Shown one piece after another: positions 62,763 to 64,000 of a stretch of 64,000 nucleotides of DNA; position 1 is the first letter of the stretch; each line of letters opens with the position of its first letter. The DNA is from Luteipulveratus halotolerans (GTDB lineage Bacteria; Actinomycetota; Actinomycetes; Actinomycetales; Dermatophilaceae). The notes beneath the pieces were generated by a model. It did not search any database, was not told the origin of the DNA, and worked only from the letters and a program-made list of their open reading frames with translations. The position numbers were made by a program, and so were the translations under genes. The stretch covers positions 3,224,001-3,288,000 of the forward strand of contig NZ_LAIR01000002.1 in assembly GCF_001247745.1 (NCBI RefSeq), written 5' to 3'.

Positions 62763-63501
62763 CGGCCGAGATCACGAGCAGGTACGACGACGCGGGCGCC
62801 CACCGCATGCACGCCCGCACCTGCGGCGATCCGCGCGATCCGGCGGTGGTGCTGGTGCACGGACTGGGCCTGTCCGGCCGCTACCTCGAACCCCTGATGG
62901 GCGAGCTCGACGGCCTGCACGTGCTGGCACCGGACCTGCCCGGCATCGGCGACAGCGACCGCCCGGACCGACCGCTCACCGTCACCGAGCACGCCGACGC
63001 GCTCGCGACCTGGATCGACACCGTGGGCCTGGACCGCCCGCTGCTGGTGGGCCACTCGGTCGGCGCCCAGGTCGCGGCGCTCGCGGCGGAACGTCATCCG
63101 GAGCAGGCCAGTGGACTCGTCCTCATCAGCCCGAACGGCGACCCGCTGGCTCGGGCACCGTTGCGGCAGGCGGCGCGCCTCGTGCTGGACGCTCCGCTGG
63201 AACGGCCGTCACTGATCCCCGTCGCGACGGTGGACTACCTGCGCTCGGGTCCGTGGCGGATGTGGCGCACGCTGCACGGGTCCTCGGACATCGACCTGGA
63301 GGCGCACCTGCGGCGCATCCTCACCGGGCCGTCGTCGTACGAGGTCAGCGCGATCTGCTCGTGTCGCGCTACTGGGCCGCGACGTTGGCCCTGGCTCTCC
63401 CTCACGGCACGGCGGTCCAGGTCGACGGTGCGGCGCACGGCGTCGTCCACTCCTCGCCCGCGCAGATCGCTCAGGTCATTCGTCGGTCGCTCCGCGCGTG
63501 A
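62759..63501 (+). pseudogene. Alpha/beta hydrolase, frameshifted
   Basis: ATG 62759 overlaps the kinase stop by four bases. VVLVHGLGLSGRYLEPLM, GHSVGAQVAALAAE (Ser nucleophile) and LISPNG follow in the first frame. Near 63330 the frame shifts by one base in a run of G and C; the rest (VVVRGQRDLLVSRYWAATLA with Asp, VDGAAHGVVHSSP with His) is in another frame and ends at 63501. The joined product of about 247 residues would be a normal hydrolase with a short lid. Mutation or sequence error cannot be separated here. Confidence 0.75.
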
Positions 63502-63700
63502 GCTCGGCGCGGGCAGCCTCGACCTTGGCGGCCCGCTCTCGACGCAGCTTTTCGCGCGGGTCGCGGTCGAGGGCCGGCTGCGGCGGGCCGCCCCAGTGCA
63601 GGACGGCGTACTCGAGCCGCCAGAAGAACCGGTAGCGCCAGGTCAGACCAGTGGTGTCACGCGGGATCGGCGTCGGCCGACGTCGGGTCGTGCTGTCCAT
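63476..63700 (-). CDS. Small basic protein, hypothetical
   Basis: A 74-residue protein from ATG 63700 (longer starts run into the operator). TGLTWRYRFFWRLEYAVLHWGGP is aromatic and amphipathic, then a charged helix EKLRRERAAKVEAARAELTRG. No family is known to me, but the mix of an aromatic and a charged helix looks real. It is divergent from the OhrR-like gene across a perfect palindrome and overlaps the end of the broken hydrolase by 26 bases. Confidence 0.55.
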   Translation of the reverse strand: MDSTTRRRPTPIPRDTTGLTWRYRFFWRLEYAVLHWGGPPQPALDRDPREKLRRERAAKVEAARAELTRGATDE

Positions 63701-63710
63701 GAGAAAAGAC

Positions 63711-63733
63711 GGTACACCAATGATTGGTGTACC
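63711..63733. promoter_or_regulatory. Perfect 11-base palindrome, operator of the MarR-type gene
   Basis: GGTACACCAAT-G-ATTGGTGTACC lies between the two divergent genes. It is 10 bases from the start of the small basic protein and 25 from that of the regulator. TAGAAT (63744-63749) is a -10 box nine bases before the regulator ATG. A MarR dimer site of this size is normal. Confidence 0.75.
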
Positions 63734-63758
63734 AACTAATGCGTAGAATCGTCGCACC

Positions 63759-64000
63759 ATGACTGCCGTGAACGACGACGCCCTGCTCCTCGAGAACCAG
63801 GTCTGCTACGCCTTGGCGCTGGCCGCTCGCGGCGTGATCGGCGCCTACCGCGAGGTCCTCACCCCGCTCGGGCTGACCCACCCGCAGTACCTCGCGATGC
63901 TCGCCCTGTGGCAGCACGAGCCGCAGACCAACCGGTCGCTGTCGGACGCGCTGCGCCTCGACCCCGGCACGGTCACTCCCCTGCTCAGGCGGCTGGAGAA
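63759..64000 (+). CDS. OhrR-like MarR-family regulator (3' end outside window)
   Basis: The visible 80 residues start MTAVNDDALLLENQVCYALALAARGV. Cys16 in NQVC is at the place of the peroxide-sensing Cys of OhrR. TPLGLTHPQYLAMLALWQ and LSDALRLDPGTVTPLLRRLE form the winged helix-turn-helix. OhrR represses peroxiredoxin genes (ohr) until its Cys is oxidised by organic peroxides; the target gene is not in view but may lie beyond the window. The message is nearly leaderless. Confidence 0.8.
   Translation, partial: MTAVNDDALLLENQVCYALALAARGVIGAYREVLTPLGLTHPQYLAMLALWQHEPQTNRSLSDALRLDPGTVTPLLRRLE

Overview
This window is high-GC, gene-dense actinobacterial DNA. GTG starts are frequent, neighbouring genes often overlap by ATGA or GTGA, and several starts look leaderless (a -10 box ending 6-9 bases before the start codon). 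The gene set (actinobacterial Tad pilus, LprG/P55-type pair, HspR heat-shock regulon, 13E12-type HNH gene, cutinase) suits a Micrococcales member, perhaps Dermacoccaceae or Intrasporangiaceae. That placement is inference; there is no rRNA or marker gene for a firm call.

Layout. (1) 1-21 kb is a large Tad/Flp pilus region. A tightly overlapping minus-strand operon (19157 to 10736) encodes a zinc-ribbon protein, CpaB/RcpC, a TadZ protein carrying a TadE-like tail, TadE, TadA, TadB, TadC and a two-component system. A prepilin peptidase and a lipoprotein lie just upstream of it, and a Flp pilin with a TadG-like protein just downstream. Beside it are three OmpA-domain envelope proteins, a lone N-terminal module of the same family, and a 517-residue protein with a Flp-type prepilin N-terminus. 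A broken copy of the tail of that last protein lies on the far side of the locus. (2) 21-30 kb holds NAD(P) transhydrogenase (pntAB), a superinfection-immunity-type membrane protein, a Baeyer-Villiger-type monooxygenase and an MFS/LprG-type lipoprotein pair. (3) 30-39 kb holds a frameshifted hydrolase, a peptidoglycan-binding protein, a predicted nuclease gene flanked by two nested palindromic repeats, clpB with an HspR operator, and a subtilisin-like protease. (4) 39-48 kb holds small genes, secreted or metal-dependent hydrolases and the dnaK-grpE-dnaJ-hspR operon. (5) 48-52.8 kb is a mobile-element graveyard: a frameshifted tnsA, a truncated tnsB, an IS3-family element with perfect terminal repeats, and a truncated and frameshifted IS21 pair. 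(6) 52.9-64 kb holds two related secreted proteins, a cutinase, an ArsR-ArsN-type fusion divergent from an ArsO-like oxidoreductase, a CGNR regulator divergent from a dehalogenase-like hydrolase, a 13E12-type HNH protein with a LexA-like box, a methyltransferase, a phosphotransferase, and an OhrR-like regulator cut by the window end.

How the parts work together. The Tad genes form one probable machine: TadA/B/C motor and platform, TadZ localisation, CpaB, pilins and prepilin peptidase. The OmpA-domain proteins are candidates for wall anchoring. HspR probably controls both dnaK and clpB. Several local regulator/operator pairs are visible (ArsR-type, CGNR, OhrR-type, a BlaI-type box, LexA). At least five genes carry a single-base indel and one carries an in-frame stop, so sequence quality should be checked before all are called true pseudogenes.
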